The notes beneath the pieces were generated by a model. The model was not told the origin of the DNA, ran no database searches, and was given only the letters and a program-made list of their open reading frames with translations. The position numbers and the translations under genes were made by a program. From assembly GCF_013249015.1 (NCBI RefSeq), contig NZ_JABRPL010000004.1, forward strand, positions 119,725 to 183,724: a stretch of DNA of 64,000 nucleotides. Reading direction: 5' to 3'. This DNA is from Rathayibacter agropyri (GTDB lineage Bacteria > Actinomycetota > Actinomycetes > Actinomycetales > Microbacteriaceae). This document shows positions 9,940-19,824 of the stretch, in pieces (the first letter of the stretch is position 1; the number at the start of each line of letters is the position of its first letter).

Positions 9940-11289
9940 ATGCCGCGCCTGTTCGGAACAGACGGAGTCCGTGGCCTCGCCAATCGCGAGGTCACGGCCG
10001 ACCTGGCCCTCGGCCTTGCCCAGGCGGCCGCCCGTGTACTCGGTGCGGTCGCCAGGGCAGAGGGCCGTCGGCCTGTTGCTGTGCTCGCTCGCGACCCCCG
10101 CATCTCCGGTCAATTCATCGGTGCGGCCGTCGCGGCCGGCCTTGCGAGCGCTGGCGTCGATGTGCTCGACGCCGGTGTCATCCCCACGCCGGCCACTGCG
10201 TATCTCATTGCTGATGAGGGCGCAGACTTCGGCGTCATGATCTCCGCGTCGCATAATCCCGCCGCCGACAACGGCATCAAGTTCTTCGCCGCCGGTGGCC
10301 GCAAGCTCCCCGACGAACTCGAGAACCGCATTGAAGCGGCTCTCGGAGTCCCTCCGCTCACGCCTACCGGAGCGGACGTCGGGCGCATCCGCCGCTTTTC
10401 CGACGCCGAGGACCGCTACGTCCTCCACCTGCTCGGTTCCCTCGAGGGCACCCGGCTGGACGGACTGCATGTCGTCATCGACTGCGCGCACGGCGCCGCA
10501 GCCGGTATCTCGCCCGAGGTGTTTACCGACGCCGGAGCGACCGTCACCGTCATCGGCAATGATCCCAACGGCCTGAACATCAACGACGGGGTGGGATCGA
10601 CCCACCTCGCCACCGTCGCGGCAGCCGTGCTCGCTGCGGGCGCCGACCTCGGCATCGCCCACGACGGCGACGCCGACCGCTGCCTCGCCGTCGACGCCGA
10701 AGGCCGCATCGTGGACGGCGACCAGATCATGGCGATTCTCGCGACCGCGATGGCGCGCCGTGGATCCCTCCGGGACGGGGTGCTCGTGGCCACCGTGATG
10801 AGCAACCTCGGCCTCAAGCTCGCGATGGCCGACGCTGGCATCCGCGTCATCGAGACGGCGGTCGGCGACCGTTACGTCCTCGAGGCGATGAACGATGGCG
10901 ACTTCTCTCTCGGCGGGGAACAGTCTGGCCACGTGATCATGAGCCGTTACGCCACGACCGGCGACGGTGTGCTCACCGGGCTCCAGCTCGCGGCCGAGAT
11001 GGCACGCACGGGGCGGAGCATCGCCGACTTGGCCGCCGTGATGGACGTGTTCCCACAGACGCTCGTCAACGTCCGCGGCGTCAACCGCGAGGGCGTTCAC
11101 GACGACGACGTGATCGCCTTCGCGATTGCCGAGGCCGAGGCCGAGCTGGGCAGCGATGGGCGCGTGCTCCTGCGCCCCTCAGGCACTGAGCCGATGGTGC
11201 GAGTGATGGTGGAGGCGAAGACGCAGGAGACCGCCGACCGGCTCGCGGACTCCCTGGCCGCAGTCGTGCTGGAGCGGTTGCGCTCCTAA
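9940..11289 (+). CDS. glmM: Phosphoglucosamine mutase
   Basis: GlmM interconverts glucosamine-6-phosphate and glucosamine-1-phosphate, a step toward UDP-GlcNAc and peptidoglycan. It shows LFGTDGVRG at the N-terminus, the active-site phosphoserine loop [12 protein letters not shown] (S104), the metal loop DGDADRC, and [11 protein letters not shown] at the C-terminus. Length is 449 aa. It follows rpsI by 54 bp, the usual actinobacterial linkage. glmS, which makes its substrate, lies 1.2 kb downstream. Confidence 0.96.
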   Translation: MPRLFGTDGVRGLANREVTADLALGLAQAAARVLGAVARAEGRRPVAVLARDPRISGQFIGAAVAAGLASAGVDVLDAGVIPTPATAYLIADEGADFGVMISASHNPAADNGIKFFAAGGRKLPDELENRIEAALGVPPLTPTGADVGRIRRFSDAEDRYVLHLLGSLEGTRLDGLHVVIDCAHGAAAGISPEVFTDAGATVTVIGNDPNGLNINDGVGSTHLATVAAAVLAAGADLGIAHDGDADRCLAVDAEGRIVDGDQIMAILATAMARRGSLRDGVLVATVMSNLGLKLAMADAGIRVIETAVGDRYVLEAMNDGDFSLGGEQSGHVIMSRYATTGDGVLTGLQLAAEMARTGRSIADLAAVMDVFPQTLVNVRGVNREGVHDDDVIAFAIAEAEAELGSDGRVLLRPSGTEPMVRVMVEAKTQETADRLADSLAAVVLERLRS

Positions 11290-11315
11290 CCGCCACTCGC
11301 CGCGCGGTTTCGTCC

Positions 11316-11396
11316 ACGAGATGGGGCGAGTCGGACGAGATGGCTTGCCGCGGCGCCCGATCTCGTCCGTTTGCCGGGATCTCGCGACATTTCGCG
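11316..11396 (+). repeat. Dispersed palindromic repeat, copy 2
   Basis: Same family as 3321-3402 and in the same orientation. Arms contain CGGACGAGATGG and GATCTCGTCCG, with the right tail ATCTCGCGACATTTCGCG. It lies between the convergent genes glmM and coaA, ending 12 bp from the coaA stop. Confidence 0.85.
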
Positions 11397-11407
11397 GTGG
11401 GCAGGGG

Positions 11408-12364
11408 TCAGATCTTGCGGAGGAGGATGGAGGAGACCGTGTGGTCGGCCTGCTTGCGCAGGACGAGGCTTGCGCGGGAGCGGGTGGGACGCACGTTCTG
11501 CACGAGGTTCGGCTCGTTGATGGCTGTCCAGATGCTCCGGGCGCGCTCGCGGGCCTGATCGGGGGTCAGCGCCGCGAAGCGATGGAAGTAGGAATTCGGG
11601 TTAGCGAAGGCGCCCTGCTGCAGCGTGAGGAAGCGCTCCTCGTACCAGCGCGCGATGTCACTGGTGCGTGCATCCACGTAGACGGTGAAGTCGAACAAAT
11701 CGCTCACCGCCAGGCCGCGCCCGAAAGCGGGCGGCTGGAGCACGTTCAGGCCCTCGATGATCAGCACGTCCGGCCGGCGCACGACGATCTCGGCATCGGG
11801 GACGATGTCATAGACGAGGTGGGAGTAGAACGGTGCGCGCACCTCCGCGGCGCCGCCCTTCACCTCTGAGACGAAACGCAACAGGGCGCGGCGGTCATAC
11901 GACTCCGGGAACCCCTTACGGCTCATCAGCCCGCGGCGTTCAAGTTCACTGTTCGGCAGGAGGAAGCCATCGGTCGTCACCAGTTCCACCCGCGGAGTGT
12001 CCTCCCAGCGCGCGAGCAGCTCCCTCAGCAGGCGGGCGATGGTCGACTTGCCCACTGCGACGGAGCCGGCGACGCCGATCACGAACGGCGTGGGCTGCGC
12101 GCGCTCGCCGAGGAAGGTGCTTGTTGCCCGGTGCAGGTGCTTCGCGCCCCCCGCGTACAGGGTGAGCAGGCGCGAGAGCGGTAGGTAGACCTCGGCGACC
12201 TCGGTCAGGCTCAACCGGTCACCGAGTCCGCGCAGTTGCACGACCTCGGTCTCTGTGAGGGGCAGTTCGGTGCTCCGGGCCAGCTCGGCCCAGTCGGAGC
12301 GAACGATCTCGACGAAAGGGGAGGGGTGGGCGTCGCGCGCGGGATCGCGGAGTGACGACGGCAT
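11408..12364 (-). CDS. coaA: Type I pantothenate kinase
   Basis: The enzyme phosphorylates pantothenate, the first committed step of coenzyme A synthesis. It has the Walker A loop [12 protein letters not shown], the substrate-binding TTDGFLLPN, and the C-terminal RADHTV-type segment ([16 protein letters not shown]). The 318-aa start [11 protein letters not shown] is chosen by family length; the frame stays open far upstream without homology. It is divergent from glmS with 78 bp between them, so the two promoters must be close together. Confidence 0.95.
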   Translation of the reverse strand: MPSSLRDPARDAHPSPFVEIVRSDWAELARSTELPLTETEVVQLRGLGDRLSLTEVAEVYLPLSRLLTLYAGGAKHLHRATSTFLGERAQPTPFVIGVAGSVAVGKSTIARLLRELLARWEDTPRVELVTTDGFLLPNSELERRGLMSRKGFPESYDRRALLRFVSEVKGGAAEVRAPFYSHLVYDIVPDAEIVVRRPDVLIIEGLNVLQPPAFGRGLAVSDLFDFTVYVDARTSDIARWYEERFLTLQQGAFANPNSYFHRFAALTPDQARERARSIWTAINEPNLVQNVRPTRSRASLVLRKQADHTVSSILLRKI

Positions 12365-12442
12365 GAGGACCGATCCTAGCGTCCGCCTCGCCGTGCGCTT
12401 CACGCCGCGGGAGTGGTCTCTGCGCCGCTTAGAATCAAGCCC

Positions 12443-14290
12443 ATGTGTGGAATCGTTGGATACGTCGGTGAGCGCGACAGCTTGGCCGTCCTGCTCGGAG
12501 GCTTGAAGCGTCTGGAGTACCGAGGGTACGACTCGGCCGGCGTGGCCGTGATCGACGCCGACGGACAGCTCGACAGCCGCAAGCGCTCGGGCAAGCTCAG
12601 CATTCTGGTCGATGACCTCGAGGCGACTCCGCTCGCCGAGGGTACGACCGGGATCGGGCACACCCGCTGGGCGACGCACGGCGGCCCGACCGACCACAAC
12701 GCACACCCCCATCTGGCCGATGACGGGAAGCTCGCGGTCATCCACAACGGCATCATCGAGAACTTTCAGCCCCTCAAGGAGCAGTTGCTCGCTGAGGGTG
12801 CTGTCTTTGAGAGCGAGACCGACACCGAGGTCGCCGCCCACCTCATCGCCCGCGAGTACCTCCGCACCGGCGACCTCGTGCTCGCGTTTCAGGCCGTGGT
12901 CGCGCACCTCGAGGGCGCGTTCACGCTGCTCGCGCTGCACCAGGATCATCCGGGTGTCGTCGTCGGTGCCCGCCGCAACTCCCCGCTCGTGATCGGCCTG
13001 GGCGACGGCGAGAACTTCCTTGGCTCGGACGTCGCGGCCTTCGTCGAATTCACGCGCCGCGCGGTCGCGATCGGCCAGGACCAGATCGTCACGATCACTC
13101 CTGCACTCGTCACCGTCACCGACTTCTTCGGCAACGCCGTCGAGACCGAGCCCTTCGAAATCGCCTGGGACGCCTCCGCTTCCGAGAAGGGCGGCTGGTC
13201 GAGCTTTATGGCGAAAGAGATCACGGAGGGGCCGGAGGCGGTCGCCAATACCCTCCGCGGCCGGATCCACGAGGGCGCGATCACGCTGCCCGAACTCGAG
13301 GCGCTCGATCCGGTCCTCACCCAGATCGACCGCATCACCGTCATCGCCTGCGGCACCGCCGCCTACTCGGGAATGGTCGCGAAGTACGCGATCGAGAAGT
13401 GGGCGCGCGTTCCCGTGGAGGTCGAGTTGAGTCACGAGTTCCGCTACCGCGATCCGGTCCTCTCGCCGCGGACGCTGGTGATCTCGATCAGCCAGTCGGG
13501 CGAGACGATGGACACGCTGATGGCGGTCAAGTACGCCAGGGAGCACGGCGCCAGGACCCTCTCGGTCTGCAACACGCAGGGTGCGACGATCCCGCGGGAG
13601 TCGGACGCTGTGCTGTACACGCACGCGGGCCCGGAGGTCGCGGTCGCCTCGACCAAGGCGTTCGTTGCCCAAATCGCGGCGCTCTACCTCTTCGGGCTGC
13701 ACCTCGCCACGGTGCGCGGTGCAGCCTCCGCCGAGGTCGTCGCCTCGCAGGCCGCCCAACTCGCCGCGATTCCGGAGAAGCTGTCGCAGGTGCTCGACGC
13801 CTCCGACGACATCGCCCAACTCGCAGGGTGGATGGCCGACACCCGCGCGGTCCTGTTCCTCGGGCGCCACGTCGGCTACCCGGTCGCGCTGGAGGGCGCG
13901 CTGAAGCTCAAGGAGTTGGCCTACATCCACGCCGAGGGCTTCGCCGCGGGCGAGCTGAAGCACGGACCGATCGCCCTGATCGAGCCGGGCCAGGTCGTCT
14001 TCGTGATCGTTCCCAGCCCGAGCGAGTCGTATGAGTTGCAGCGCAAGGTGATCTCGAACATTCAGGAGATCAAGGCCCGCGGCGCTCGCGTCATCGCGAT
14101 CGCGGAGCAGGGCGACACCGCCGCGATCCAGATCGCCGACGAGGTCGTGCCGATCCCGCTGGCCGATCCGCTGTTCGAGCCGCTGCTGGCCGTGACTCCG
14201 CTGCAGATGTTCGCGATGGAGCTGGCGAGTGCCAAGGGTCTGGACGTCGATCAGCCGCGCAACCTCGCCAAATCGGTCACGGTCGAGTGA
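12443..14290 (+). CDS. glmS: Glutamine--fructose-6-phosphate aminotransferase
   Basis: GlmS makes glucosamine-6-phosphate from fructose-6-phosphate and glutamine. The mature N-terminus starts at the nucleophile C2 (MCGIVGYVG), which fixes the start at 12443. The glutaminase domain spans about 1-240. Two SIS sugar-isomerase domains follow ([10 protein letters not shown] and [12 protein letters not shown] regions), and the protein ends AKSVTVE. Length is 615 aa. TAGAAT at 12430-12435 lies 7 nt before the ATG, so the message is probably leaderless. It heads a tightly packed seven-gene run to tsaD. Confidence 0.97.
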   Translation: MCGIVGYVGERDSLAVLLGGLKRLEYRGYDSAGVAVIDADGQLDSRKRSGKLSILVDDLEATPLAEGTTGIGHTRWATHGGPTDHNAHPHLADDGKLAVIHNGIIENFQPLKEQLLAEGAVFESETDTEVAAHLIAREYLRTGDLVLAFQAVVAHLEGAFTLLALHQDHPGVVVGARRNSPLVIGLGDGENFLGSDVAAFVEFTRRAVAIGQDQIVTITPALVTVTDFFGNAVETEPFEIAWDASASEKGGWSSFMAKEITEGPEAVANTLRGRIHEGAITLPELEALDPVLTQIDRITVIACGTAAYSGMVAKYAIEKWARVPVEVELSHEFRYRDPVLSPRTLVISISQSGETMDTLMAVKYAREHGARTLSVCNTQGATIPRESDAVLYTHAGPEVAVASTKAFVAQIAALYLFGLHLATVRGAASAEVVASQAAQLAAIPEKLSQVLDASDDIAQLAGWMADTRAVLFLGRHVGYPVALEGALKLKELAYIHAEGFAAGELKHGPIALIEPGQVVFVIVPSPSESYELQRKVISNIQEIKARGARVIAIAEQGDTAAIQIADEVVPIPLADPLFEPLLAVTPLQMFAMELASAKGLDVDQPRNLAKSVTVE

Positions 14291-14297
14291 TCGCACC

Positions 14298-14648
14298 GTG
14301 ATCGTCGGGATCGGGGTGGACGTGGTTGATCTCGCGCGCTTCGAGCGCGCGCTGCTGCGCACGCCTCGCCTCCGCGATCGATTGTTCGCTGAGAGCGAAC
14401 GTACGCTCTCCGTCCCCTCGCTGGCGGGGCGATTCGCGGCCAAGGAGGCGCTGATCAAGGCGCTCGGCGATTCGGTCGGCGCGGGCTGGCACGACATGGT
14501 CGTTGAGAGCGACGAGCACGGTAATCCCTCGTTCGCCCTGCAGGGACCGGCGCGCGCTGCTGTGGAGGCGCGCGGGATCGCCCGCGTGCACCTCTCGATG
14601 ACGCATGACGCCGGCGTCGCGTGCGCCTTCGTCGTGGCCGAGTCGTGA
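14298..14648 (+). CDS. acpS: Holo-[acyl-carrier-protein] synthase
   Basis: AcpS moves 4'-phosphopantetheine from CoA to acyl carrier protein. The family motifs [13 protein letters not shown] and [12 protein letters not shown] are present. Length is 116 aa from a GTG placed 7 nt after the glmS stop. It overlaps alr by 4 nt (GTGA). Its substrate CoA depends on coaA, which is encoded divergently just upstream. Confidence 0.93.
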   Translation: MIVGIGVDVVDLARFERALLRTPRLRDRLFAESERTLSVPSLAGRFAAKEALIKALGDSVGAGWHDMVVESDEHGNPSFALQGPARAAVEARGIARVHLSMTHDAGVACAFVVAES

Positions 14649-15784
14649 GCGCGCCGCTCTCGTACCGCGAGGCGGTGATCAACGTCGATGCGATCACGGC
14701 CAACGTCGGCCGCCTCCGCGAGCTGACGGGGGCCCGGCGTCTGATGGCCGTCGTGAAGGCCGACGGTTATGGGCACGGCGCGCTCGCCACCGCGCAGGCG
14801 GCGCTCGCGGGGGGAGCCGATGCCCTCGGCACGGCCGAGTTGCGCGAGGCTGTCGCCCTGCGCGCGGCTGGCGTCGTCGCTCCGCTGCTCTGCTGGTTGC
14901 ACGACCCGGGCGAAGACTTCGACGCGGCGCTGGAGCACTCGATTGACGTAGCAGTGTCCTCCGTCGCGCAACTCGACGCCCTGGCACAGGCGGCCGAGGA
15001 CCACGGCGTGCGCGCTGCCGTCCAGCTCAAGGTCGACACCGGACTGAGCCGCAACGGTGCTCCCGAGGGGGAGTGGGTGCCGGTCGCCCAGGCGCTCGCC
15101 AGGCACGCCGCGCGCGGCTCGGTGCACCTGACCGGTCTGTTCTCGCACCTCTCGAACACGTCCCGCGAGGACGACCTCGCCCAGCTCGCGCAGCTGCGCG
15201 CCGCAGACGCGGTCCTCCGCCGATTCGGCATGCAATCGCCGGTCCTGCACCTGGCGGCGACGGCGGCCGCGCTCCGCCTGCCGGAGACTCGGCTGGACAT
15301 GGTGCGGACCGGCATCGGCGTCTACGGCCTGTCGCCCGTCGAGGACGACACGTCGCTCGGACTCGGCCTCGTGCCGGCGATGACGCTGCAGGGCCGGGTC
15401 GCCGGCGTCCGCCTCGTCGCGCGGGGGACCGGGGTCAGCTACGACTACACCTACCGGACCGAAGGGGACACGATGCTCGCGCTCGTCCCGTTCGGTTATG
15501 CGGACGGCATCCCGCGCAGCGCGTCCGGAGTCGCCGAGGTCTCGATCGGCGGGCGGCGCCACCGCATCGCGGGACGCGTCGCAATGGATCAATTCGTCGT
15601 CGATGTCGGCGACGTCCCGGTCGCTGTGGGCGATCCGGTGGTCCTCTGGGGCGACCCCACCACCGGCGTCCCCTCGGTGGACGAGTGGGCGCGCTGGTGC
15701 GGAACCATCAACTACGAGTTGGTCACACGTCTCGGGCCGCGCGTGCCGCGACGGCTGCTCCCCGCGGCGGTTAGCCGTGCCTGA
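14645..15784 (+). CDS. alr: Alanine racemase
   Basis: This PLP enzyme makes D-alanine for peptidoglycan. The PLP lysine is K38 in [12 protein letters not shown], and the second catalytic base is in the VSYDYTYR segment. The start is GTG within the acpS stop (GTGA overlap), giving 379 aa. An in-frame start 8 codons upstream would run deeper into acpS and is less likely. Confidence 0.95.
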   Translation: MSAPLSYREAVINVDAITANVGRLRELTGARRLMAVVKADGYGHGALATAQAALAGGADALGTAELREAVALRAAGVVAPLLCWLHDPGEDFDAALEHSIDVAVSSVAQLDALAQAAEDHGVRAAVQLKVDTGLSRNGAPEGEWVPVAQALARHAARGSVHLTGLFSHLSNTSREDDLAQLAQLRAADAVLRRFGMQSPVLHLAATAAALRLPETRLDMVRTGIGVYGLSPVEDDTSLGLGLVPAMTLQGRVAGVRLVARGTGVSYDYTYRTEGDTMLALVPFGYADGIPRSASGVAEVSIGGRRHRIAGRVAMDQFVVDVGDVPVAVGDPVVLWGDPTTGVPSVDEWARWCGTINYELVTRLGPRVPRRLLPAAVSRA

Positions 15785-16268
15785 TCGATCCTGGTTCGCC
15801 GAGCGCACTGTCGAGGTCGCCGATCCGGAGGCGATGGCCGCGCTCGGCCGGTCACTGGGCCGTGTGCTGCGCGCCGGCGATCTGCTGGTGCTGACCGGTC
15901 CGCTCGGCGCCGGAAAGACCACGTTCACCCGTGGCCTGGGCGAGGGCCTGGGCGTGCGGGGCCCGGTCACGAGTCCCACGTTCGTGATCGCGCGCACGCA
16001 TCCACCCCTGCACGACGGGCCCCCGCTCGTGCATGTGGACGCCTACCGGGTTGGCTCGCCCGTCGAACTCGACGACCTCGACCTCGACCTTGAGCACTCG
16101 GTCGTCGTGGTCGAGTGGGGTGCCGGGATGCTGGACGGGGTCGCGGAGTCATGGCTCGACATCATCATCGAGCGGCCGATGGCGGGCATCGACGCTGGAG
16201 AGGTCGAGGAGGGCGCGGAGCCGGTGGAGCCGCGCACCGTCCGCTTCCACGGCACCGGCTGGAGCTGA
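15777..16268 (+). CDS. tsaE: tRNA t6A biosynthesis ATPase TsaE
   Basis: TsaE is the small ATPase that drives the TsaB-TsaD-TsaE cycle for N6-threonylcarbamoyladenosine at tRNA position 37. The Walker A loop [13 protein letters not shown], the switch segment SPTFVIA and HVDAYR are present. GTG at 15777 overlaps the alr stop by 8 nt and gives 163 aa. The C-terminal [14 protein letters not shown] stretch is variable. Co-location with tsaB and tsaD supports the call. Confidence 0.93.
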   Translation: MPDRSWFAERTVEVADPEAMAALGRSLGRVLRAGDLLVLTGPLGAGKTTFTRGLGEGLGVRGPVTSPTFVIARTHPPLHDGPPLVHVDAYRVGSPVELDDLDLDLEHSVVVVEWGAGMLDGVAESWLDIIIERPMAGIDAGEVEEGAEPVEPRTVRFHGTGWS

Positions 16269-16289
16269 CCCCGCCGGTACCCTGGACGG

Positions 16290-16910
16290 GTGCTCCTCGC
16301 GATAGACACCTCCTCCGGAACCTCCGTCGCCGTCGTCGACGCCGCGGGCAAGGTGCGCTCCGAGCGCACCGAGACCGACACCATGCGTCACGCCGAGGTC
16401 GTCGGTCGGCTGATCCAGGAGGCGCTCGACGCGGCCGGCTCGGCGCCGGCCGACATTGAGGCGGTCGCGGTCGGCATGGGTCCCGGGCCGTTCACCGGGC
16501 TGCGGGTCGGCATCGCTGCCGCCCGGGCCTTCGCGCTCGGCCGCGGCATCACGACCTTCCCCGTCGTTTCGCACGACGCGATCGCCCTCGGGGCGCTGCG
16601 TCACGGTCAGCCGAAGGGCTTCCTCGTCGTCACCGATGCCCGCCGCCGCGAGTTGTACTGGAGCGCTTACGACGGCCTCGACGAGCAGGGCGTCCCGGTG
16701 CGCGCCTCCGGCCCTGGCCTCGACAAGCCCGCCTCCCTTCCGCACCCCGAACTCCCGCGTCTGGAGGCAGCCTCGGTGTCCGCGGCCGAGCTCGGAGTCG
16801 TCGCGTCCCGGCTGCGCGCCGCTGGCCGCATCGGAGCGGACGACGAGCCGCTCTACCTCCGCTCGCCCGACGTCACGCTGTCGGCCGGCCCCAAGCGAGT
16901 CACCGCGTGA
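16290..16910 (+). CDS. tsaB: tRNA t6A biosynthesis protein TsaB
   Basis: TsaB is the non-catalytic ASKHA-fold partner of TsaD. LLAIDTSSGTSVAVVD at the N-terminus and GMGPGPFTGLRVG are diagnostic. Length is 206 aa. TACCCT at about 16277 lies 7 nt before the GTG start, so an internal leaderless promoter is possible although the operon could also read through. It overlaps rimI by 4 nt. Confidence 0.94.
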   Translation: MLLAIDTSSGTSVAVVDAAGKVRSERTETDTMRHAEVVGRLIQEALDAAGSAPADIEAVAVGMGPGPFTGLRVGIAAARAFALGRGITTFPVVSHDAIALGALRHGQPKGFLVVTDARRRELYWSAYDGLDEQGVPVRASGPGLDKPASLPHPELPRLEAASVSAAELGVVASRLRAAGRIGADDEPLYLRSPDVTLSAGPKRVTA

Positions 16911-17380
16911 GTGACGCGAGGCTGCGCGAGGCGGCAGCCGGCGACCTCGATGCGATTATGGCGATCGAGGAGTCGGAGTTTGCGGGCGATGCTTGGTCGC
17001 GAGGGACGATGGCGGAGGAGATCCGGAGCCGACACACCCGCTATCTGGTCGCCGAACAGGAGGGGGCGCTCGTCGGCTACGCTGGCCTGCTCTGCCCGGT
17101 GGGGGCACACGAGGGTGACGTGCAGACGATCGCGGTCGTCGCCTCCGTGCGCCGCACCGGCCTCGGCCGTCGCCTGCTGTGTGCGCTGCTTGAGGCCGCC
17201 GCCGAGTGCGGCGCCCGCGAGGTCTTTCTCGAGGTGCGCGCCGACAACCTCGCCGCGCAGACCCTCTACCGTTCGGAGGGCTTCGAGGAGATCGGGGTCC
17301 GCCCCGCCTACTACCAGCCCGATGGAGTGGACGCGATCGTGATGCGCCTGCCCCTCGTCCCGACCCAGGAGACACCGTGA
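16907..17380 (+). CDS. rimI: Ribosomal-protein-alanine N-acetyltransferase
   Basis: This GNAT-fold enzyme acetylates the N-terminal alanine of ribosomal protein S18 and perhaps other proteins. The acetyl-CoA loop [11 protein letters not shown] and the C-terminal [19 protein letters not shown] are typical of RimI. Length is 157 aa with GTGA overlaps on both sides. The tsaB-rimI-tsaD order is widespread in actinobacteria. Confidence 0.93.
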   Translation: MSDARLREAAAGDLDAIMAIEESEFAGDAWSRGTMAEEIRSRHTRYLVAEQEGALVGYAGLLCPVGAHEGDVQTIAVVASVRRTGLGRRLLCALLEAAAECGAREVFLEVRADNLAAQTLYRSEGFEEIGVRPAYYQPDGVDAIVMRLPLVPTQETP

Positions 17381-18441
17381 ACGCCGGCCCCCTCGTCCTC
17401 GGCATCGAGACCAGCTGCGACGAGACCGGCATCGGGATCGTCCGCGGCACGACGCTGCTGGCGAACACCATTGCCTCCTCGATGGAGGAGCACGCGCGCT
17501 ACGGCGGTGTCGTCCCCGAGGTCGCCGCCCGCGCGCATCTGGAGGCGCTCGAGCCCACCCTGCACGCTGCGCTCGCCGAGGCCGGAGTCGCGCTCGGCGA
17601 CCTGGACGCCATCGCCGTGACCTGCGGACCCGGTCTCTCGGGCGCTCTGATGGTCGGCGTCGGCGCCGCGAAGGCGCTCGCCGTCTCGCTCGGACTGCCG
17701 CTCTATGCGGTGAACCACCTCGTCGGCCACGTCGGCGCCGACGTGCTTCGCGCCGATGGGAGCGAGGGCAGCCCGGTCGAGGTGCCCACGATCGCGCTGC
17801 TGGTCTCGGGCGGACACACCTCGCTCCTGCACGTGCGCGACCTGGTCTCGGATGTCGAGCTCCTCGGCGAGACGATCGACGACGCCGCGGGGGAGGCTTT
17901 CGACAAGGTGGCGCGCGTGCTCGGCCTGCCTTACCCCGGCGGCCCGCAGATCGATCGGGTCGCGGCCGACGGCGATCCGCGCGCAATCCGCTTCCCGCGT
18001 GGGCTGACCCTCCCAAAAGATCTGGAGAGGCACCGTTACGACTTCTCGTTCTCGGGACTGAAGACGGCCGTCGCGCGCTGGGTCGAGAAGAAGCAGGACG
18101 CGGGCGAGGAGGTGCCGGTCGCCGATGTCGCCGCCAGCTTCCGTGAGGCGGTCGCCGACGTTCTCCTCACTAAGGCGCTCGCCGCCTGCCGGGACCGCAC
18201 CGTCCCGAGCCTCCTGCTGGGTGGCGGAGTGGTCGCGAACGCGCGGGTGCGTGCGCTCGCGGAGGAGCGCTGCGCGGCGGCCGGAGTCGCGCTGCGAATC
18301 CCTGCACTCTCGCTCTGCACCGACAATGGCGCCATGATCGCTGCTCTGGCGGCTCAGCTCATCGAGGCAGGACAGCCGCCGTCGGGGCTCGGCTTTGGCG
18401 CCGACTCCACGCTGCCGGTGACGCAGATTCAGATGCGCTGA
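17377..18441 (+). CDS. tsaD: tRNA N6-adenosine threonylcarbamoyltransferase
   Basis: TsaD is the catalytic subunit that transfers the threonylcarbamoyl group to A37 of ANN-decoding tRNAs. [12 protein letters not shown] at the N-terminus, the metal-binding HLVGH histidines, SGGHTSL and the C-terminal [10 protein letters not shown] are present. The GTG at 17377 (4-nt overlap with rimI) gives 354 aa. It is the last gene of the glmS run. Confidence 0.96.
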   Translation: MNAGPLVLGIETSCDETGIGIVRGTTLLANTIASSMEEHARYGGVVPEVAARAHLEALEPTLHAALAEAGVALGDLDAIAVTCGPGLSGALMVGVGAAKALAVSLGLPLYAVNHLVGHVGADVLRADGSEGSPVEVPTIALLVSGGHTSLLHVRDLVSDVELLGETIDDAAGEAFDKVARVLGLPYPGGPQIDRVAADGDPRAIRFPRGLTLPKDLERHRYDFSFSGLKTAVARWVEKKQDAGEEVPVADVAASFREAVADVLLTKALAACRDRTVPSLLLGGGVVANARVRALAEERCAAAGVALRIPALSLCTDNGAMIAALAAQLIEAGQPPSGLGFGADSTLPVTQIQMR

Positions 18442-18544
18442 TCGAGACTGGCGGGTGGAGCATGCGGCACCCCGCATTTTGACAGGCGGATCGTCCCGCT
18501 GCCACTCTTAACCCCGACCATTTATTTTTGATCAGGGGGATTCC

Positions 18545-18817
18545 ATGACCACTTCGTACACGCCCACTCCGTACACCTCCACTTCTGACCGCTACAACGT
18601 CCTGGCGATCGTCGGCTTCGTCGGTTCGTTCTTTGTCGCCATCGTGGGCATCGTGCTCGGCTTCATCGCCCTGTCGCAGATCAAGCGCACGGGAGAGAAG
18701 GGGCGCGGCCTCGCTCTCGCCGCGGTCATCATCGGCTTTGTCGCGATTATCGCCTACATCATCGTCATCATTGGCTTCGTCGTCGTCGCGGCCACGGCGC
18801 CTCCGCAGGGCTCCTGA
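18545..18817 (+). CDS. Small DUF4190-type membrane protein
   Basis: A 90-aa protein with a Thr/Tyr/Pro-rich N-terminus and two membrane helices (about 22-46 and 59-84). They are joined by the DUF4190 signature GFIALSQIKRTGEKGRGLALA. The function of this family is unknown. An AGGGGGA ribosome binding site precedes the ATG. It is the first of three neighbouring proteins of the same plan, which looks like local duplication. Confidence 0.8.
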   Translation: MTTSYTPTPYTSTSDRYNVLAIVGFVGSFFVAIVGIVLGFIALSQIKRTGEKGRGLALAAVIIGFVAIIAYIIVIIGFVVVAATAPPQGS

Positions 18818-18863
18818 TCGCCTCGATGACCGGGGGCTTCCACACCCCATCAGGAGGGACACC

Positions 18864-19256
18864 GTGACCGACGAGACTGCGCACGGACTGCACAGTGCAC
18901 CACAGACCGGACCGACGTCCGTGCCGTTCGCCCCTCCGCTCGGCGAGCCGTCGGCGGCCTACCCGCCGCCGACGGCTCCAGCCGACCTCTCTGCTGTCCC
19001 GCTACCGCGCCGAGCGCCGCTGAACTCACTCGCAGTAGCGGCGCTGGTCTGCGGCCTGCTCGGCCTCGCTCCGGCCGCGATCGTGCTGGGTCATGTCGGC
19101 GTCGCTCAGGTCGCTCGCTCGGGGGAGCGCGGCCGAGGGTTCGCCGTCGCCGGCCTGGTCCTCGGCTACGTCGCGATCGTCCTCGTGGTCATCACCTTCT
19201 TTGTCTGGACCGCTTTCGTGGCCGACCTGCGCGACGGTGGCTACCTACCGGCGTGA
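18864..19256 (+). CDS. DUF4190-type membrane protein
   Basis: The first half (about 1-60) is Pro/Ala/Thr-rich and probably cytoplasmic. It is followed by two helices around ALVCGLLGLAPAAIV and the signature GHVGVAQVARSGERGRGFAVAGL. Length is 130 aa from a GTG 7 nt after AGGAGGGA; no ATG is available in that region. It lies 46 bp after its paralogue, so the two are probably cotranscribed. Function unknown. Confidence 0.8.
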   Translation: MTDETAHGLHSAPQTGPTSVPFAPPLGEPSAAYPPPTAPADLSAVPLPRRAPLNSLAVAALVCGLLGLAPAAIVLGHVGVAQVARSGERGRGFAVAGLVLGYVAIVLVVITFFVWTAFVADLRDGGYLPA

Positions 19257-19299
19257 GGTGGAGGGCCGCCGCCCTCGGTGCGCTGGCTAGACTCGGCCC

Positions 19300-19824
19300 A
19301 TGAGCGACAGCACTCAGCCCGGCCCCGACGAGCAGCAGGGGTCCGTCCCCGTTCCACCCGTTCCGCCCGCTCCACCCGTCCCGCCGGCGCCGCCCGCGGG
19401 GCCGTCAGGCGGCACACCCGGATACCGGGCGGCGACGCCGAGTGCCGGTGTCACTCCGCCGAGCTACGGCACTCCACAGCCGCCACTGACCGCGCCGGCC
19501 TCGGCATACTCCCCGGCCCCGATCGCGCCGCGCACCCTGAGCATCGTCGGGATGATCCTCGGCATCGTCGGCCTGGTCATCTCCGTCTTCGCCTGGGGCT
19601 TCGGCTTCCTCCTCTCGGCTCCCGCGGTCGTCCTCGGCTTCTTGGGTCGCCGCCGCGAGCCGGGTGCCCGCGGCTTCGCCCTGACCGCGATCATCACCGG
19701 CTTCGCGGGGATCGTCGTTTCGCTGATCTACCTGGCGATCACGATCGTCGTCAGGCTGACGACGCGGCGGGTCGCTCCACCCGCTCGGCGAGCAGCGCGC
19801 GGTGCCTGCCCTGAATCCTGGTGA
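19300..19824 (+). CDS. Proline-rich DUF4190-like membrane protein
   Basis: Residues 1 to about 80 are very rich in Pro, Ala, Gly and Thr, with VPPAPP-type repeats. Two membrane segments follow in the DUF4190 arrangement, though the loop is RRREPGARGFALTAI. TAGACT at 19285 lies 9 nt before the ATG. The last 74 nt overlap the convergent methyltransferase gene. The C-terminal tail RRVAPPARRAARGACPESW is therefore antisense-constrained and may not be conserved. Confidence 0.7.
   Translation: MSDSTQPGPDEQQGSVPVPPVPPAPPVPPAPPAGPSGGTPGYRAATPSAGVTPPSYGTPQPPLTAPASAYSPAPIAPRTLSIVGMILGIVGLVISVFAWGFGFLLSAPAVVLGFLGRRREPGARGFALTAIITGFAGIVVSLIYLAITIVVRLTTRRVAPPARRAARGACPESW

Noticed and set aside
12365-15997. 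Very long open frame on the minus strand continuing upstream of coaA across glmS, acpS and alr
   Set aside because: It is antisense to well-recognised genes, Arg/Gln/Asp-rich and without homology; an effect of high GC content. Only the coaA part from 12364 is real.
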